Source of the DNA: Tritrichomonas musculus
Lineage: Eukaryota > Parabasalia > Tritrichomonadida > Tritrichomonadidae
Direction: 5' to 3'
Length of the DNA: 64,000 bases
NCBI GenBank assembly: GCA_039105265.1
Contig: JAPFFF010000067.1
Location: 62,001-126,000 of the forward strand
Position 1 is the first letter of the stretch. Each line of letters begins with the position of its first letter. Shown piece by piece: positions 63,241 through 64,000 of the stretch. A program made the translations under genes and the position numbers. The notes under the pieces are model-generated. The model ran no database searches. It was given only the letters and a program-made list of their open reading frames with translations, and was not told the DNA's origin.

Positions 63241-63283
<43 letters not shown>

Positions 63284-63298
63284 TTGTTGTTGTTGTTG
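63241..63298. repeat. T42 homopolymer followed by (GTT)n
   Basis: A run of 42 T (63241-63282) followed by five GTT triplets. Such a tract may vary in length and is error-prone in assembly. The remainder to 64000 contains nothing I can support. Confidence 0.9.
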
Positions 63299-64000
63299 GT
63301 ATGCCAAAAACAATCTACATCAGGAAAAAGCGCAGTTTTATATATACTTACTAAAATAATTTTATGTCTAATGGTTTAGCATTATATATTTCGATAGTTT
63401 TGTTAATCAATATATTCAAATTGATAAGATAGTGAATCATTCATCTCACTTTTATTGGATTTGTCCTTTGATTTTTCTTCATATTTTCTTCCTTTATTTT
63501 GTATTTTTTTGTAAAAGACATCAAACAAATCTTTTCAAATTTAGAAATTTTCTTTTTTTCAAAAGTATCAAACAAATTCTTCTTCTTGTATAAAAAAGTC
63601 TTTTTTTTTATTTAGCAAATGTAATATATAGGTGTTTTAAAAAGTATTTAGACTAGCCTACTTAGGATTGAGATTTAATTTAAATATTTTGAATATAAAT
63701 AGTTAACATCATATATCATCCATATTTATTATCAAATGATTTACTTGCATTGAAATATTCAAGAGAATGCATCAAAAAAGACGTTTAGAATTAAAATTGT
63801 AAACGTATTAGATTACGGTTGTTAATGAAATATGCAATTTTTATGTAGAAAGTAATTTCATTATTCAAATGAATCTGATATATTCTTTTCATGATAAAAC
63901 AAACAATCTAGTGATATCATAAAATCAATGATATATTTTTAACTGACAAAGAAAAATAACTTACAGTCCAATATATACTAAATATTATATAATAAGCCAA

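Overview
The window looks like nuclear DNA of a trichomonad (Parabasalia), most likely a Tritrichomonas-type genome. It is strongly AT-rich, its genes lack visible GT-AG introns, and three start codons sit just behind a trichomonad-type initiator (TCA-Y-T/A). The gene content fits: BspA-like leucine-rich repeat proteins, ankyrin proteins with the trichomonad N-terminal domain, F5/8-type C (discoidin) proteins, a bacterial-type glucokinase, Mutator-like and other TIR elements, and many decayed gene copies. The genus is inferred from protein style and composition, not from a database match.

Layout. 1-7.1 kb: the 3' part of a Mutator-like transposase gene, followed by gene-poor DNA with dispersed and tandem repeats and hairpins. 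8.9-10.0 kb: glucokinase (-). 10.3-12.2 kb: one TIR element nested inside another. 13.3-17.1 kb: a long coiled-coil protein ending in an atypical metallophosphatase domain, then tRNA-Lys(TTT) (-). 18-18.7 kb: an unrecognised protein with an internal duplication. 20-23.6 kb: a BspA-like LRR protein (-), then a small TTAA-flanked MITE. 24.8-25.2 kb: a probable tail-anchored protein, followed by a Sel1-repeat relic. 26.6-36.4 kb: a giant sacsin-like protein with three Hsp90-type (GHKL) ATPase modules and a NOV/DUF3883-type nuclease-like end. 37.7-41.5 kb: two ankyrin loci, one decayed (+) and one apparently sound (-). 42.6-45.8 kb: profilin, a 454-bp palindromic element, an F5/8C protein, and a second copy of the TTAA MITE placed exactly at its stop codon. 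46.3-48.6 kb: the NatA auxiliary subunit NAA15. 48.7-53.5 kb: gene fragments and a CUE-Smr gene with a frame break. 53.6-63.2 kb: two more ankyrin loci around a UBR-ligase fragment; the second ends in a pseudokinase.

The most unusual feature is shared by all four ankyrin loci. Each ankyrin repeat is an island of exactly 96 nt (32 codons), separated from the next by a spacer. At 53.6-56.7 kb and 39.5-41.5 kb the spacers are about 90-120 bp and are related to each other across the two loci; at 59.5-63.2 kb they are 75-352 bp of AT-rich DNA. The spacers contain stops and vary in length, while the 18 islands in the three sound loci have no stop and no length change. Taking out each spacer near short direct repeats at its borders would give a continuous array of the usual 34-residue repeat, yet no GT-AG splice sites are visible. 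Either an unrecognised removal process acts here (RNA splicing, DNA elimination or ribosomal bypass), or something else keeps the islands intact.
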